Origin: Oceanihabitans sp. IOP_32
Lineage (GTDB): Bacteria; Bacteroidota; Bacteroidia; Flavobacteriales; Flavobacteriaceae
Assembly (NCBI RefSeq): GCF_009498295.1
Contig: NZ_CP040813.1
Span: 415,001-479,000, forward strand
DNA length: 64,000 nt
Direction of reading: 5' to 3'
The position numbers and the translations under genes are program-made. The notes beneath the pieces were generated by a model. The model did no database searches. It was given only the letters and a program-made list of their open reading frames with translations, and had not been told where the DNA came from. The first letter of the stretch is position 1. Each line of letters starts with the position of its first letter. Positions 46,891 through 59,410 of this stretch are shown here, one piece after another.

Positions 46891-48230
46891 CTTTTACGTT
46901 TTATAAGAATTTTTTATCTGTTTATATATAACCATCCTACTTTAGGCTTATTACCATCTCCTAGATCTAATACATAATAATAGGTACCTACAGGAAGTTT
47001 CTCTGAGGCTCTTATAACTGAACGCCCGTTTGATGTTCCATCCCAATCATTATTATAACCCGTTTTACGGTAAACCAAATTACCCCAACGATTGTAAACC
47101 TCTAGTGTATTATTAGGGTAATTATCAATACAATTAATTATAAAGGTGTCGTTATTACCATCGCCGTTTGGTGAGAATAAATTAAATGTAAGCAGACAAC
47201 CTAATTCGGTTTCCGTCGGATCATCGGTTGTGTTTCCATCAAAATCATCACCATCATCACTTACATCGCTTACAATAGTACCATTATTAGTGCCTATAGC
47301 AGTAACTATAACCGAGTTAGACACACCGCCTGCTGTTATGGCTTGTTGGTTAATGGTAAAGCGCGCTGTGTAGATGGCTAGCTCTCCTGGCAATAAAACC
47401 CCTTCTTCACTGTTTAAAGATGAGCTCACAAACGTTGGCAAACTACTTAAAATCAAGGCGTTGCCTTGTGCGTCGGTAAAAATATCGGTAAGCTCTAAAC
47501 TGCCTAACTCGACATTACCTGTATTGGCTATCGTAATGGTATAATTTATTCGGTCTCCCAATTTAATTCCAGATACTTCAGCCGTTTTAGTGGCCTCTAT
47601 CGAAGCTAGACATACAACATTAGTCGTTACTGGCAAGGTAATATTTGATGCATTAAAACTACAAGCATCAAGAGGATTGGTTTCTGTACCATCAGTATTC
47701 GCAATACCGTCTCCATCTGGATCAACTTCATCGGCATTGGTTACACCATCTCCATCACAATCGGCATTAGACCATATCGGATTGTTTAAATCTCCTAATA
47801 CAACTCCTGGATCACAAGGATCTAAGGCATCGGTTATCCCATTTGGAACACCAACTGTACGCGGATCGTCGATACCCGTGGTTTCTTCACAATCGCTAAG
47901 ACCATCGCCATCGGTGTCTACTGGAGATGGACAAGCTGCTACATCAACCGTTACGGTAGCTGTATCGCAGTTAGTCGGATTATTATTCTCGCAAAGGGTA
48001 TAAGTAACGCTATATATCCCGCCAGGAGTTCCAGGTGTCACTGTAACTGTACCATCTGAATTTACGGTTAATTCTGGCGTCGCGGTCGATGTTATCGTCA
48101 CATCCGATGGCACTACTGGTAAACCGTTTAAGGTATCATTATCTAAGACATTGATGCCTGCATCTCCACCATCGAAGCCGTTAATTGGCCCTGCACTGTC
48201 ATCTACAGCATCAATTACAGGAACAACAAC
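45964..48230. repeat. Segmental duplication, copy 2 (PorP plus adhesin 3' end)
   Basis: This stretch is closely similar in sequence and order to 57184-59410: PorP/SprF gene, 23-bp spacer, then the adhesin C-terminal domain, DUF11-like block, TSP3 block and one 96-residue repeat. The similarity is interrupted by a more diverged block around 47210-47340 and part of the DUF11 region. Edges are estimated by eye. Confidence 0.75.
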
Positions 48231-51200
48231 AGTTATGTCAATTGTAGCGGTCGCATTTACATTGCAAGGTGCAATTGCTAGTACCGTATATGTAATTGTA
48301 GCTGTACTTTCATTAATAGCAGTAACGAAACCAGTATTGGAATCAACCGTTAAAATACTTGTATCGGAAGATGAAAATGTTCCACCTGAATCTCCATTTG
48401 TTGTTACTGTTATAGTCTCTCCTTCTGTTAATGTTAAAGTAGTACTATTAAATGTCCCTGCATTAGGTTGGACTTGTTCGCTCACTACAACCAGTGCGGT
48501 GTCCGCTGTGGTACATGGTGATGTGGCCGCTACGGTATAAGTATAGGTGCCTGCACCAAATAAAGCTGGGCTCCAGGTTCCACCAGTATCTGCACCAGTT
48601 AAAGCGCTGAATAACTGGGTGGTGGTTAGCGTATCACCTGCACAAATGGTTAGAGTTCCATCGCTACCTGCATTCGGTTGCGTTTGTTCACTCACTACAA
48701 CCTGTGCGATATCAGCTGTGGTACATGGTGATGTGGCCGCTACGGTATAAGTATAAGTGCCTGCGCCAGTTAAAGCTGGACTCCAGGTTCCACCAACATC
48801 TGGACTGCCTGCTAAGGCTCCAAACAATTCTGCGGTAGTTAGCGTATCGCCTGTACAAATAGTTAGAGCTCCATCGCTACCTGCATTAGGAGCAGGTGTA
48901 ACAATCACATCTACAGTATCCGTTGAAGTACAACCATTTGGTCGAGTAATTGTAAGGGTATATGTAATGGTCTGAGGGGTTTTAATGGGAGCACCACCAT
49001 ATTCAAAAACTGGCTGTGCAGTTGCTGTGTTACTTAAAAAAGCTGTTTCTGTAATACTAGGTCCAGTCCAAGAATAGGAATAATTAGTGTTATCACTAAC
49101 CCCTAATTGAATGTTTGAATTTGAGAAACATACAGTCTTGTTACTACCAGCCACACCAGAAAGCACGATGGGTGTTAGCATAGGAGTAACAGCTCCAGAA
49201 CATAAGCAGGTATTGTTATCTGTTGAAATTTCTAGTAAAATATTACATACTTGAGTTGGACTAGCAGTGAAATTTATGGCGTGATTCACAGAACTCCCGG
49301 CAGAAATAACAGAATTTACAGTTTGACTGCCCACCAAAATGTCACTTCCGTCTACTACACCATTACCGTTTACATCATAATAAGCATCTACTATTGTACC
49401 CGAAGAGACATCAAAAGTGCTGCTTGTATTATTAATAGTAAAGTTAGCTGTAATATTTTCATTACTACCACTAATAGAAGATGTAGTGCTTGTTGAAGTT
49501 AAGGTAACATCTGCTTTATCTACTGTAAAGTTATAATTATAATCTCCTACCTGCGCCATAATTGTGGAACAGGTTCCTCCGGCGGCACTACTACATGGAA
49601 CATCAGTTACTTGGTCTATAACAACAACTTGAATACTTTGATTTCCACAAGCCACGTAATTAGTCGTACTTTCGTTAATTTCTAAAGTATAATTGAGTGT
49701 AGTTCCAGAAGCCATTCCTTGAGGGACATCTAATGTAATAATTTCGCCAGTTGGGGTCGATGCCACGTTATTAAAGACCGCCTGATATGAACCTGTGGCT
49801 GCATAAGAATTTGTTGTGTAGGTATAGCCCAATGGTAAACGAATTTCAATATAAGCGTTGTTACCTGTAGTATTACCAGAAGAAGTTATTTGATGAAATC
49901 CTTGTAAAGTTACTGGATCGCCACAATTATTGAAAGATCCTCCTGTTTCAGTTAAACTTGTATTTACAATGTAATTTGCTTGTGCTCCAAAAATACTTAT
50001 TGGTGCTGAAGAAATCCTCCTATCGGAACCAAATGCAGGATCACCACATTGACTTGATGCTGCGGTCGACATACTAAAGGAAGAGCCCGATACGAAGTCG
50101 CAATCGGTAATCATATTAAAGCGCACTGCCATGAGACGACTATTTGTATCTCCAGCAGCATTTATAGCACCATTTAACCCGTTTGTTGGGTAAGCCAGAT
50201 GCTCTGTTAAATCGATTGTATATTCGGTTCCGTTAATAGTTGCTCCTACGGGATCCCAATCCCCAGATCCCACGGGAAACTCGACCTCAAAACTACCCAG
50301 TTCTGGACTAAGGCCTGTATTTCCATAAACGGTAAATGTATTATTAAAAGCGTTTCCCGATTTGGTACTATTAATATGGTATTCGTATGCAATGGGGTCG
50401 CACAAGGGAACATTATGCCCTCCTTGCGTAATTGGTAGCACTTCTACACCAGCTAATTGTGGTGTAAATGATAAAGTTACCGATTCTGCACTACATAACG
50501 AATAGTCTGCAGGGCTGGTAGGGTAACTTGAGCAATTCCATCCTCCTTGTACAATAATATCTGTTGTCGTGCATGTTGTATATGTAAAATCTATACGATA
50601 ATCCTTAAGAGCGCCCGAAGCTAATCCCGTCTCACTCAAATGGTATATATTACCGCCTGGATATGGTGTTGGAGGTATTGCACTTCCAGTAGAAATATCT
50701 ACAACTTGGGTTATACTAACCCCTGGCACATTATCGATAGCAATCCAATTGTATGGTGCAGTAGATGCCCCTGTACTCTCTAAGCGAACAACAAAATGCT
50801 CTGATGAATTGTTTGATTGAATACTTCCTGTTTGATCTAAAAGTGAGATGCCAGGTTTATTTTGCATCTCTATATTTCGATTTATGGTGAGATCCGTTTC
50901 AAAAGAACTAGGTATGGTCGCTAAACCAGCAGTATGGTAATAATAATCAATAACATTAACTTTAAAAGAAATAGGCTCGAAGGTTTGTGATGAACAATTC
51001 CCTTTTACAGTAAATGGTATTCGTGCTCCATAGCCATTTTGAACCGTGATTTCTAGAGGTGACCATTTTTCTGGTCCTGTACCTGGATTTTCAAAAGTAA
51101 GTACGTTACCCACTACAGATGTTGGCGTAATGGTTATGGGAGCTGGATTTACATTGCCATAACTAGGTGTATACAAAATAAATTCAGCTTTTTCATAATC

Positions 51201-53834
51201 ATAGCCCTGAGGCATGGTAACTTCCATAGAAGTGACATAAAGTGCTGGGCGAAACTCATCGGTGTATTTTAATCCTGAGGTATTAAAACGTCTGGCTAAA
51301 TAATTGGTATTATATCCTAAATTGGTAGATTGGCATCCATTAACCACAAAAGGGTTGGTGCCATTAATACTATATGTGCCTACCAAATACATTTCAGGAA
51401 CAAAATTATTGCAAAAAACCTTTGTGTTGTTCGTATCGAGGTTGTAGCAATACCAATCGCCTCCAGATTGCACATCGAATTGGGGGAGTCCAGAGTTTGT
51501 CGCCACTCGGTAACGCGCTACGAGTTCTAAAACATCACCATCTAAAAGTCCACCAGAAGGTAAAATAGAGCTTAAATTATAATCAATTTTTTGATCTGTA
51601 GACGTGCTTTCTGCCATAGAAGAAGTTGTAACAGATGCTGTTACAAGTTCGGTAGCACCTCGAGTAATAACAACATCTACTCCTAAAGGTTCTAGTTTAT
51701 TTACACCACCGGACGTCTTTGGTAATTCTAAACGTGTGTAAAAGTTTGATGCCGCCCCATTTTGAGTAACGGTGCTAGACACCTCAATCTCATCGAGATA
51801 CAAGGCTTTAGATAAATCGTAAGCATTAATGTTAGATGCCGATTGTCTTGTGCTTAGTGTTCTATCGGTATAACCCAAAGAATTATCAGATCGTCGCACT
51901 ACAGGTAAACTAACACTAGGCCCAGCAGAACAAGCTGAAGTAGGGCAATCGGCATTCACGGTTAAGGTGCCACAAGCCAATTCTTTTAAACAATCGCAAT
52001 TTGTATTAATGTCGTTAATAAAATTAGCCGTATAAGGTATATCTATAGAACCACCAGTTCCGCAAGTGTACACCAGGTCTATATTGGCATAGCCAAAATC
52101 TTTATCGGGTCCCGTAATGGTAACCACATCGCCATTTTGTGTATACCCTACTGATGAGCTCACCCCAGACCCTCCATATTTTCCTTTGGTCCATATTACA
52201 TTACCAGTCCCAGCTATAGCAACATTTGGAGGTAAAGTCATTTCATAAGAATATCGAGAGTTTGATGATATAAAATGATTCCTTATACCAAAATAAGAAC
52301 TACTTAATCTTACTCTAAAAGGCACACCACCCTCCACATTAGGAGGTGCGGCACCATTGGTTTTAAAATGACTATAATTAAACCCTAAAGACTCATTTAC
52401 ATGAGAAATAACATCTGTTGACAGCGCTGTTGTGGGATCGCACATGGTATTATACTCCAAAACAGCACTTACTTTGTACATATATTTATCATTTACCGCA
52501 GAACCACAGCTATTCGAGAAGGCGCAGTTAAATGCCCAAGTAAACTCTGTTGTTATGGTATTACCAACAGGCAAATCATCATAGAAACCATCGCCATCTA
52601 AATCCTCTAAACCTACACCAGCCCCATCTGGATCGCTTGTAAAATAATTCTCTAAATTAATCACCAAATGGTTTTCAGTATTAAAGGAATATGGCACACT
52701 TTGCCCACTAATAGTGACATTACTAATGTCTACAAAACCCGGAAACCCACGCAACACATTACTTGAGGCGTGCCCTCCTCTTAAAATTTTTAAATTGTAA
52801 AACCCACCTGCTGCAGGATCTCCACTTCCAGAGTTTCGGTATGTTGATCGTACGGTAAAAGAAGTGCACATATCAACATAACCAATTTTTTCATTGGTAA
52901 GATCGTTGTTTTTAAACTCTGGCAAACCCAAAGCCGTGGTAATGGCCCCAACACCTGTAGAGGTATCACACCAGTTCACAGGACTGGCATCGCATCCCCA
53001 GCCTACGGCATAATGTGTTGCTGACCCCCCTAAACAATTTCTCAAAATATAGGTCTCGGTAAATACTAAAGTTTCACCGTTACACAGTTGTTCATCGGCA
53101 GTAAGTAAAGCACCATTTATGGTATAATATTCAATATTGCCAACTTTCGAAGTAGGACTTATAGGATTGCCGCCTAAGGTTAAAGACACCAATTCTGTCG
53201 AGGCATTTGCACGATCTATAGAAAAATAAACCGCATCAGCACAACCATCAGCACCATTTGTAATTTCGAAGGTACGTGTGTATTGTGAATTTATTATAGC
53301 ATTATTTTGAGCTGCTGGCTGGGTAAAGGTAAGCACAGGAAAATCGACGATGTACGATGGTGAAACTCTTGGAAAAGATACCAGTCCGTTAACTTCGACA
53401 GTAGCACTAGATTGAAAAGTCGTGTTCGCTAATGAAGATGCTCTTACTTCACAATTTCCGCTACGGGCGATGGTAAAAATTATTCGATCGCTCGTTGCGA
53501 TACTCCCAGAAATTCTAAATATAGGCGTATTTGGAGTACCACCATCTTCTGAAATGCTAAGTCCTGGCGCACCTGAAATTTTTAGTACAGAACCAGAAAC
53601 ATATTCCATGTTTTGTGCCAATTGAATAGTCACTAAAGCTTCTGAAGCTCCAGATGAACTCCCATCGAAATCTACCTGTACCGTTAACAACGAAGCCGTA
53701 TTACAAACCGTAACGGGCTCTGGATCTACTGGGAAGGAAATAATAGCTTGAGAATGGGACTGAAAACTTAATAATCCGAAAACTAAAACAAGCAAACTTG
53801 TAACTTTTTTGAATGAACGTAATGATAAATTCAT
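46914..53834 (-). CDS. Giant adhesin with gliding motility-associated (T9SS type B) C-terminal domain
   Basis: Secreted surface protein of 2306 residues. Signal peptide at residues 1-29 ([16 protein letters not shown]); then about 1500 residues of beta-rich, Ig/DUF11-like modules without recognised catalytic motifs. Next come two tandem 70-residue modules (PNAGSDG-LTIC-GDTLTT), a BIG2-like domain ([20 protein letters not shown]), one 96-residue cadherin-like repeat, calcium-binding thrombospondin type 3 motifs ([24 protein letters not shown]), a DUF11-like block and the type B CTD ([18 protein letters not shown]...[14 protein letters not shown]...DWDG...[10 protein letters not shown]). It is probably exported by T9SS together with the adjacent PorP/SprF protein. 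Confidence 0.9.
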   Translation of the reverse strand: MNLSLRSFKKVTSLLVLVFGLLSFQSHSQAIISFPVDPEPVTVCNTASLLTVQVDFDGSSSGASEALVTIQLAQNMEYVSGSVLKISGAPGLSISEDGGTPNTPIFRISGSIATSDRIIFTIARSGNCEVRASSLANTTFQSSATVEVNGLVSFPRVSPSYIVDFPVLTFTQPAAQNNAIINSQYTRTFEITNGADGCADAVYFSIDRANASTELVSLTLGGNPISPTSKVGNIEYYTINGALLTADEQLCNGETLVFTETYILRNCLGGSATHYAVGWGCDASPVNWCDTSTGVGAITTALGLPEFKNNDLTNEKIGYVDMCTSFTVRSTYRNSGSGDPAAGGFYNLKILRGGHASSNVLRGFPGFVDISNVTISGQSVPYSFNTENHLVINLENYFTSDPDGAGVGLEDLDGDGFYDDLPVGNTITTEFTWAFNCAFSNSCGSAVNDKYMYKVSAVLEYNTMCDPTTALSTDVISHVNESLGFNYSHFKTNGAAPPNVEGGVPFRVRLSSSYFGIRNHFISSNSRYSYEMTLPPNVAIAGTGNVIWTKGKYGGSGVSSSVGYTQNGDVVTITGPDKDFGYANIDLVYTCGTGGSIDIPYTANFINDINTNCDCLKELACGTLTVNADCPTSACSAGPSVSLPVVRRSDNSLGYTDRTLSTRQSASNINAYDLSKALYLDEIEVSSTVTQNGAASNFYTRLELPKTSGGVNKLEPLGVDVVITRGATELVTASVTTSSMAESTSTDQKIDYNLSSILPSGGLLDGDVLELVARYRVATNSGLPQFDVQSGGDWYCYNLDTNNTKVFCNNFVPEMYLVGTYSINGTNPFVVNGCQSTNLGYNTNYLARRFNTSGLKYTDEFRPALYVTSMEVTMPQGYDYEKAEFILYTPSYGNVNPAPITITPTSVVGNVLTFENPGTGPEKWSPLEITVQNGYGARIPFTVKGNCSSQTFEPISFKVNVIDYYYHTAGLATIPSSFETDLTINRNIEMQNKPGISLLDQTGSIQSNNSSEHFVVRLESTGASTAPYNWIAIDNVPGVSITQVVDISTGSAIPPTPYPGGNIYHLSETGLASGALKDYRIDFTYTTCTTTDIIVQGGWNCSSYPTSPADYSLCSAESVTLSFTPQLAGVEVLPITQGGHNVPLCDPIAYEYHINSTKSGNAFNNTFTVYGNTGLSPELGSFEVEFPVGSGDWDPVGATINGTEYTIDLTEHLAYPTNGLNGAINAAGDTNSRLMAVRFNMITDCDFVSGSSFSMSTAASSQCGDPAFGSDRRISSAPISIFGAQANYIVNTSLTETGGSFNNCGDPVTLQGFHQITSSGNTTGNNAYIEIRLPLGYTYTTNSYAATGSYQAVFNNVASTPTGEIITLDVPQGMASGTTLNYTLEINESTTNYVACGNQSIQVVVIDQVTDVPCSSAAGGTCSTIMAQVGDYNYNFTVDKADVTLTSTSTTSSISGSNENITANFTINNTSSTFDVSSGTIVDAYYDVNGNGVVDGSDILVGSQTVNSVISAGSSVNHAINFTASPTQVCNILLEISTDNNTCLCSGAVTPMLTPIVLSGVAGSNKTVCFSNSNIQLGVSDNTNYSYSWTGPSITETAFLSNTATAQPVFEYGGAPIKTPQTITYTLTITRPNGCTSTDTVDVIVTPAPNAGSDGALTICTGDTLTTAELFGALAGSPDVGGTWSPALTGAGTYTYTVAATSPCTTADIAQVVVSEQTQPNAGSDGTLTICAGDTLTTTQLFSALTGADTGGTWSPALFGAGTYTYTVAATSPCTTADTALVVVSEQVQPNAGTFNSTTLTLTEGETITVTTNGDSGGTFSSSDTSILTVDSNTGFVTAINESTATITYTVLAIAPCNVNATATIDITVVVPVIDAVDDSAGPINGFDGGDAGINVLDNDTLNGLPVVPSDVTITSTATPELTVNSDGTVTVTPGTPGGIYSVTYTLCENNNPTNCDTATVTVDVAACPSPVDTDGDGLSDCEETTGIDDPRTVGVPNGITDALDPCDPGVVLGDLNNPIWSNADCDGDGVTNADEVDPDGDGIANTDGTETNPLDACSFNASNITLPVTTNVVCLASIEATKTAEVSGIKLGDRINYTITIANTGNVELGSLELTDIFTDAQGNALILSSLPTFVSSSLNSEEGVLLPGELAIYTARFTINQQAITAGGVSNSVIVTAIGTNNGTIVSDVSDDGDDFDGNTTDDPTETELGCLLTFNLFSPNGDGNNDTFIINCIDNYPNNTLEVYNRWGNLVYRKTGYNNDWDGTSNGRSVIRASEKLPVGTYYYVLDLGDGNKPKVGWLYINR
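48478..48900 (-). repeat. Two tandem 210-bp (70-residue) repeats in the adhesin
   Basis: The phrase GTACATGGTGATGTGGCCGC occurs at 48511 and again at 48721, exactly 210 bp apart, and the flanking sequence is highly similar. They encode two PNAGSDG...VVVSEQ modules. Confidence 0.8.
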
Positions 53835-55187
53835 ATGTCAAATAAATTAAATATTTAATATTTTATAGAGAAGGTGCTTTAATTATATCCTCTTTAAGCT
53901 GTAATTGACCTACAAGGGCTTATGACCCGTTATAAAAACGATATGAAGAGAGAAATAATAAAGACACAAGAAATTGAGTTTAATTAAGCATCATCTATGG
54001 TTGCCTCTTGTTATAAGGCAGCCCACAGTTTAGGCCATAAAAAACAATTAATAATTACAGCGCTCTGAAATTTGATAAAGACGAAAATGACATTAAGTGC
54101 CGTAGAACAATATTAAAATAGAGTTCAAACGGTTTAATCACACAAGATAATAAGCTAGTATTCTCTTTTACTCTAAGAAAGGATTGTGAAGAGCTATTCG
54201 ATTTAATTAAAGTAGGCTTTTCCATAAGTAGGTTAGTAATAATTACACATTATTTTTGGCGTGTCAAGGTTGATTTTGAGGGATAAAAAACACTTAAACG
54301 TTAATTAAATATATTAACTTACAAAATACGTAATTTTTTGTAAGAAACATAGTAAAAATTCTACAACTAACACAAATACTCGTTAAACTGCAGACATAAT
54401 CGGTATTAAATTTTAAATAACTGTAAAACAAATATTTATCTGTGATAAAATATAAAACAAATAAAGATGTTACTACATGATATATTTAATATTATTCTTA
54501 CTTTTAAAATGTAGTACATATAGTATCTTTAAAGCCCTTTTTGTAAGTAAAAGCAAATTAAAAGGTATTGAAATCTCTATGCTTATTTTTTATTCTTAAG
54601 GATAGCATATTCTTTAAAATTTCAAATAAAACTAATCTGTTAAAATTTGAAATTAACATTACCTCTTATACCAAATTAGCCATGTCATGCCGCATATAAT
54701 TTGTTTACTCACATCTTTCCATTTTATAAATAGGTGTTCATGATGTGCTTCGCAGTTCTTTTTTGCCCATATTTAGATATAACATAAAACAACAACGCTG
54801 GTGTGCTTTGATTTAATAAATCATCTGAACAAAAAATAGCTCAAATTAACCAGACGACATTTTAAAATTAAATTCGTCTCATATTCTGTTGAGCTTTAAC
54901 ATTAATAAAATTGAATACTTTTTATTTTTTAGAAAGGTTATAAACCTGTATTCTTGAAAACTAAAATTAAGGACTTAACCGAAGAGAAAAAGTCCTTAAT
55001 TTTATACATCAAGCTTTTACTAATATTAATTATGGTCTAACCAGAAGAGTTTTTACAATTTATATTTAGCCCTAGGTGTGTTAAAAAAACCAATAAGAAA
55101 AACCGTTGAAAAATTCAATTACAAACTCCAATCTTCCTGAACAATTGTATTGATCTCGGTTTACAAACCATTTTCCTTATTAAAATA
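53835..55187. other. Long AT-rich intergenic region between two surface modules
   Basis: About 1350 bp with no credible open frame on either strand. It must hold the promoter of the 46914-53834 adhesin, although I found no good CAAAnnTA (minus-strand -7) box close to its start. A strong hairpin at 54963-55004 closes the OmpA module. A phrase TATACCAAATTA (about 54669) also occurs near 9303 in another gap. No IS or tRNA is seen. Confidence 0.6.
54963..55004 (-). terminator. Terminator of adhesin-PorP-OmpA module
   Basis: AAAATTAAGGACTT (54963-54976) is perfectly complementary to AAGTCCTTAATTTT (54990-55003) around a 13-nt loop. It lies about 185 bp past the OmpA stop codon on the minus strand. 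The AT-rich ends supply Ts on both strands, so it may work in both directions. Confidence 0.75.
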
Positions 55188-57173
55188 TTACTCCATACAT
55201 TTTTCGCCTTTAAAGCTTGAGATAACAAATTCGCTACGTCTGTTTTCTTGGTGTTTGGCTCGACTGCAACTAGATGGAGTACCCTCACAAGCACATTCAT
55301 TTAATAGCTGAGATTCGCCATAACCTTTGGCAGTTAAACGCTCGGGCGATATTCCTTTATCAATTAAATATTGTCGTGTAGCTTGAGCTCTATTTTCGGA
55401 CAGATAAAGATTGTAGGCTTCGGGACCTCTACAATCGGTGTGGCTTCGAATATCTAAAGTCGCACTAGGGTATTTAGTCAAGATAGCTATTATTTTCTGA
55501 AGCTCTATCTCGGCATCGCTTCTTATGTTAAATTTGTCAAAGTCAAAATAAATAATGCGATTGTCTAATAACTTCGCTAAATCGGCACAAGGCTCCATTA
55601 AAAACTGCTCATTCTTTTCTAGCAACATTTCAAGCTTCAGTTCTTGTTTAAGAGATGGTGTAGTAAAACGCTTCTCACTTGGAGTGTACATGGTTTGTTC
55701 TGCTCTAATTAAATATTCTTTCTCACATTCCAACTTAAAGCTAAAGGTTCCATCAGCCAATGCTTTTTTGCGATTTACTTCCTCCCCTTTTGCATTAAGC
55801 ATTATAATAGTAGCCTGAGGAATAATAGCGTTTGTGGCTATGTCCTTAACCACACCAACGACAACTTGTTCGCAATCGGTTACTATATACTTATAAATAT
55901 CATCATCGCCTTTGCCACCTTCTCTGTTAGAACTAAAAAAGCCAGATTTACCATCTAGATTTTGATAGTATGAAAAATCGTCGGCTTTACTATTTAGAGG
56001 TTCGCCTATATTTTTAATTATAAACGTATTGTCATCACCTTGAGAGATTTTATTATCAACATCCTTAGAGGCAAAAATGTCTAAGCCCCCTAAACCTGGA
56101 AAACCATCGCTAGAAAAAAACAGATCGCCATTAGCATTTACAAAAGGAAAGGTTTCTCTGCCTTCTGAATTAATGGAAGATCCTAAATTTATAGGGTCGC
56201 CCAATGTACCATCATCTTTTATATTGACATAAAAAATATCGGATTGACCATAAGTACCTGGCATATCCGAAGAAAAATAAAGCCTTGTGTCATTAAAATT
56301 CAACGCTGGGTGCGCGACGCTGTAATTTTTATCATTAAAATGCACGGGCTCAATATTATCCCACTCACCAGCATCGTTTAATGTTGCTCTATAAAGTTGT
56401 AGGCGGTTTACGCCTTCGTCACCATCTTTAACAGTGTATCTTTTATAATAGGTGTTTCTTGTAAAGTACATCACGCTTCCATCTTTGGTAAATGTAGCAG
56501 AAGATTCATGATACTTAGAGTTGATTTTAGGGCTAAAAGGTTTAACGGAAGTCGGATTTGAAATTTCACCAACCTTATACAGATCAAGATAAGGCTGTTC
56601 GTTCCATTGGTATATTTTACCGTCGCCTCGAGATGAGGCGAAAACGAAATTTTCGTTTACAAAAGCCGCGCCAAAATCTGAATACTTACTATTTATTTCT
56701 AAATTTTCGACCTCAATAAAATCATTCCTATTAAAGTTTATGGCGCTCTTATAATCCACTTTAGACAAAAAAGATTTACCTCGAGAATCTTCAGGTTTAA
56801 CGGCTGTAAATTTTTTCATCCATACATCGGAAGCTTCATAATCACCCGTTCCTTTTAATGCAAGGGCATATCTAAAATAATATTCTGGATCTACAACAAA
56901 ATTTTCCGTTTCGGCTTCTATAAACAGTTCGCCATACCACTTAGCAGCCTGATCCATTTTGTTCGTAAAATAAAATGAATTAGCAAGCTTTTGTAAGACG
57001 TCTTGATTTCTATAACCGTTCTCGACTACTTCGAGTAAAACTTCGCTAGTTTTTATGTAGGAATAATTGGTGTAGTCATCTTTAACCGATCTTGCCTTTA
57101 GCTTTTGTGCTTGTATTGGATTAAAGCTATGTAGTAGCACTATTACGCATATGTATGTAATTATTTTTTTCAT
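55188..57173 (-). CDS. OmpA family protein with PD40/WD40-like propeller
   Basis: Cell-envelope protein of 661 residues. Signal peptide MKKIITYICVIVLLHSFNPIQAQ; helical TPR-like repeats (about residues 30-140); PD40-type beta-propeller blades (e.g. SSATFTKDGSVMYFTRN, ALNFNDTRLYFSSDMPGTYGQSDIF, FPFVNANGDLFFSSDGFPGLGGLDIF) to about residue 435; a carboxypeptidase-regulatory-like domain; and a C-terminal OmpA peptidoglycan-binding domain (IYFDFDKFNIRSDAEIEL...LDIRSHTDCRG...NRAQATRQYLIDKG). This is the usual partner in adhesin-PorP/SprF-OmpA operons; it starts 10 bp after the PorP stop. It likely links the adhesin apparatus to peptidoglycan (inference). Confidence 0.92.
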   Translation of the reverse strand: MKKIITYICVIVLLHSFNPIQAQKLKARSVKDDYTNYSYIKTSEVLLEVVENGYRNQDVLQKLANSFYFTNKMDQAAKWYGELFIEAETENFVVDPEYYFRYALALKGTGDYEASDVWMKKFTAVKPEDSRGKSFLSKVDYKSAINFNRNDFIEVENLEINSKYSDFGAAFVNENFVFASSRGDGKIYQWNEQPYLDLYKVGEISNPTSVKPFSPKINSKYHESSATFTKDGSVMYFTRNTYYKRYTVKDGDEGVNRLQLYRATLNDAGEWDNIEPVHFNDKNYSVAHPALNFNDTRLYFSSDMPGTYGQSDIFYVNIKDDGTLGDPINLGSSINSEGRETFPFVNANGDLFFSSDGFPGLGGLDIFASKDVDNKISQGDDNTFIIKNIGEPLNSKADDFSYYQNLDGKSGFFSSNREGGKGDDDIYKYIVTDCEQVVVGVVKDIATNAIIPQATIIMLNAKGEEVNRKKALADGTFSFKLECEKEYLIRAEQTMYTPSEKRFTTPSLKQELKLEMLLEKNEQFLMEPCADLAKLLDNRIIYFDFDKFNIRSDAEIELQKIIAILTKYPSATLDIRSHTDCRGPEAYNLYLSENRAQATRQYLIDKGISPERLTAKGYGESQLLNECACEGTPSSCSRAKHQENRRSEFVISSFKGEKCME

Positions 57174-57183
57174 GAATATAAAT

Positions 57184-58110
57184 TTAGAAGAAACGTGGGG
57201 ATAATATTCTACCTAAGCGTTGTGTTTCAAAACGCAATATAATCTCGTGAGTGCCACTATTATAATTGCTTAGTCCAGAAGTTGTGTAATCATAACCATA
57301 ACCAATATAAATACCTGGGGTAATTTGAAATCCAGCCATACCAGCTATGGAGTCATCCCAACGCCAAGCGACACCAAGTGTTAGCAAATCATGAATTAAA
57401 AAATTGGCCGAAACATCAGCAATTAATGGTGCCCCTTGGGTGCCTTTTACTAAAAAAGCAGGTTTAAAAAGTAGGTTGTCACTAAGATCGAAAACATAAC
57501 CACCGGTGAGAAAATAATGCAAGCGCTCGGTGGCCAAAGATTCTTGAAAATCGTCGTAATGCTCGGTGGTAAACAAGTTAGGAACAGATAACCCAACATA
57601 CCACTTGCGGTTACTTAAATACAATCCCGATCCAAAAATAATACTGTTCAAACTGATATCTTGATTAAATACCGCATCTTGATTTTGGTACACACCTTTT
57701 GTCCAATCGGTTGAAATATTATGCCAACCCGCCTTTACACCAAAGGATAGCTTGGTGTTGTTGTCATCAATAGGAATGGTGTACGAAAAATTAGCATCCA
57801 AAAAATTCTCGCGTGCCGGCCCCAAGCCATCACTAACAAAATTTAATCCCAAACCTATTCGCCTATTGCGTAATGGTGAGTGTACACTAAACGACTGTGT
57901 CTCTGGAGCACCGTCGATACCCACCCATTGTGTTCGATTTAAGCCTAAAATACTCAAAGTCTCACGTTGCCCTGCATAAGCAGGATTAATACTCATGGTA
58001 TTATACATGTAATGGGTGTACTGCGGATCTTGTTGACTAAAACCATCTTGTGGAGCTAAACCCAGTATGAGCACCACAACAATAGTTGTTAATGAAAGTC
58101 TTTTTATCAT
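57184..58110 (-). CDS. PorP/SprF family type IX secretion-associated outer-membrane protein (copy 1)
   Basis: Outer-membrane protein of 308 residues, near-identical to the protein at 45964-46890, including the signal peptide and QDPQYTHYMYNTMSINPAYAGQRE. Differences seen include APETQ for APQTQ, NFVSD for NFISD, and a different C terminus (ETQRLGRILSPRFF). It lies between the giant adhesin (23 bp upstream) and the OmpA gene (10 bp downstream). It is probably the dedicated assembly or anchoring partner for the upstream adhesin. Confidence 0.92.
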   Translation of the reverse strand: MIKRLSLTTIVVVLILGLAPQDGFSQQDPQYTHYMYNTMSINPAYAGQRETLSILGLNRTQWVGIDGAPETQSFSVHSPLRNRRIGLGLNFVSDGLGPARENFLDANFSYTIPIDDNNTKLSFGVKAGWHNISTDWTKGVYQNQDAVFNQDISLNSIIFGSGLYLSNRKWYVGLSVPNLFTTEHYDDFQESLATERLHYFLTGGYVFDLSDNLLFKPAFLVKGTQGAPLIADVSANFLIHDLLTLGVAWRWDDSIAGMAGFQITPGIYIGYGYDYTTSGLSNYNSGTHEIILRFETQRLGRILSPRFF

Positions 58111-59410
58111 CTTTTATGTTTTATAAGAATTTTTTATCTGTTTATATATAACCATCCTACTTTAGGTTTATTACCATCTCCTAAGTCTAATACATAATAA
58201 TAGGTACCTACAGGAAGTTTCTCTGAGGCTCTTATAACCGAGCGCCCGTTTGATGTGCCATCCCAATCATTATTATAACCCGTTTTACGGTAAACCAAAT
58301 TACCCCAACGATTATAAACCTCTAGTGTGTTATTAGGGTAATTTTCAATACAGTTAATTATAAAGGTATCGTTATTACCATCGCCGTTTGGTGAGAATAA
58401 ATTAAATGTAACTAGACATCCTAATTCGGTCTCTACACCACTTGAAGCTCGAACAACTTCTCCATTGTTTGTTCCTACTGCCGAAATATTAACTGTATTA
58501 GATACACCGCCTGCCGTGATGGCTTGTTGGTTAATGGTAAAGCGCGCAGTATAAATAGCAATCTCTCCAGGCAATAAAGTGCCCTCTTCACTATTTAAAG
58601 ATGAGCTCACAAATGTTGGCAAATTACTTAAGCTTAAGGCATTGTCTTGCGCATCGGTAAATATGTCATTCAATTCAAGACCAGATAATATCACATTCCC
58701 AATATTTTCAACTTCGATAGTATAATTAATTAGGTCTCCTATATTAGTTTCAGAAAAATCTGCCGTTTTAGTCACTTCTATGGCCGCTTGACATACAACA
58801 TTAGTCGTTACTGGCAAGGTAATATTTGATGCATTAAAACTACAAGCATCAAGAGGATTGGTTTCTGTACCATCAGTATTCGCAATACCGTCTCCATCTG
58901 GATCAACTTCATCGGCATTGGTTACACCATCTCCATCACAATCGGCATTAGACCATATCGGATTGTTTAAATCTCCTAAAACAACTCCCGGATCGCATGG
59001 ATCTAGAGGATCGCTTATTCCATCTGGAATTGCAGTGGTTCTTGGATCGTCAATTCCTGTGGTTTCTTCACAATCGCTAAGACCATCGCCATCGGTATCT
59101 ACTGGAGATGGACAAGCTGCTACATCAACCGTTACGGTAGCTGTATCGCAGTTAGTCGGATTATTATTCTCGCAAAGCATATAAGTAACACTATATATCC
59201 CGCCAGGAGTTCCAGGTGTCACTGTAACTGTACCATCTGAATTCACGGTTAATTCTGGCGTCGCAGTCGATGTTATCGTCACATCCGATGGCACTACTGG
59301 TAAACCGTTTAAGGTATCATTATCTAAGACATTGATGCCTGCATCTCCACCATCGAAGCCGTTGATTGGGCCTGCACTGTCATCTACAGCAATTATTACT
59401 GGGGCTTCTA
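57184..59410. repeat. Segmental duplication, copy 1 (PorP plus adhesin 3' end)
   Basis: Counterpart of 45964-48230, in the same orientation, about 11.2 kb away. The DNA is almost identical across most of the PorP gene, the spacer and the adhesin C-terminal domain. Homology continues through one 96-residue repeat. Edges are estimated by eye. Confidence 0.75.

Noticed and set aside
47146-48975. Plus-strand open frames of 67-137 residues within the 2306-residue adhesin
   Set aside because: Valine/serine/proline-rich shadows of a well-supported minus-strand gene.
55115-55300. 61-residue minus-strand frame overlapping the OmpA gene end
   Set aside because: Different frame from the clear OmpA domain and no independent support.
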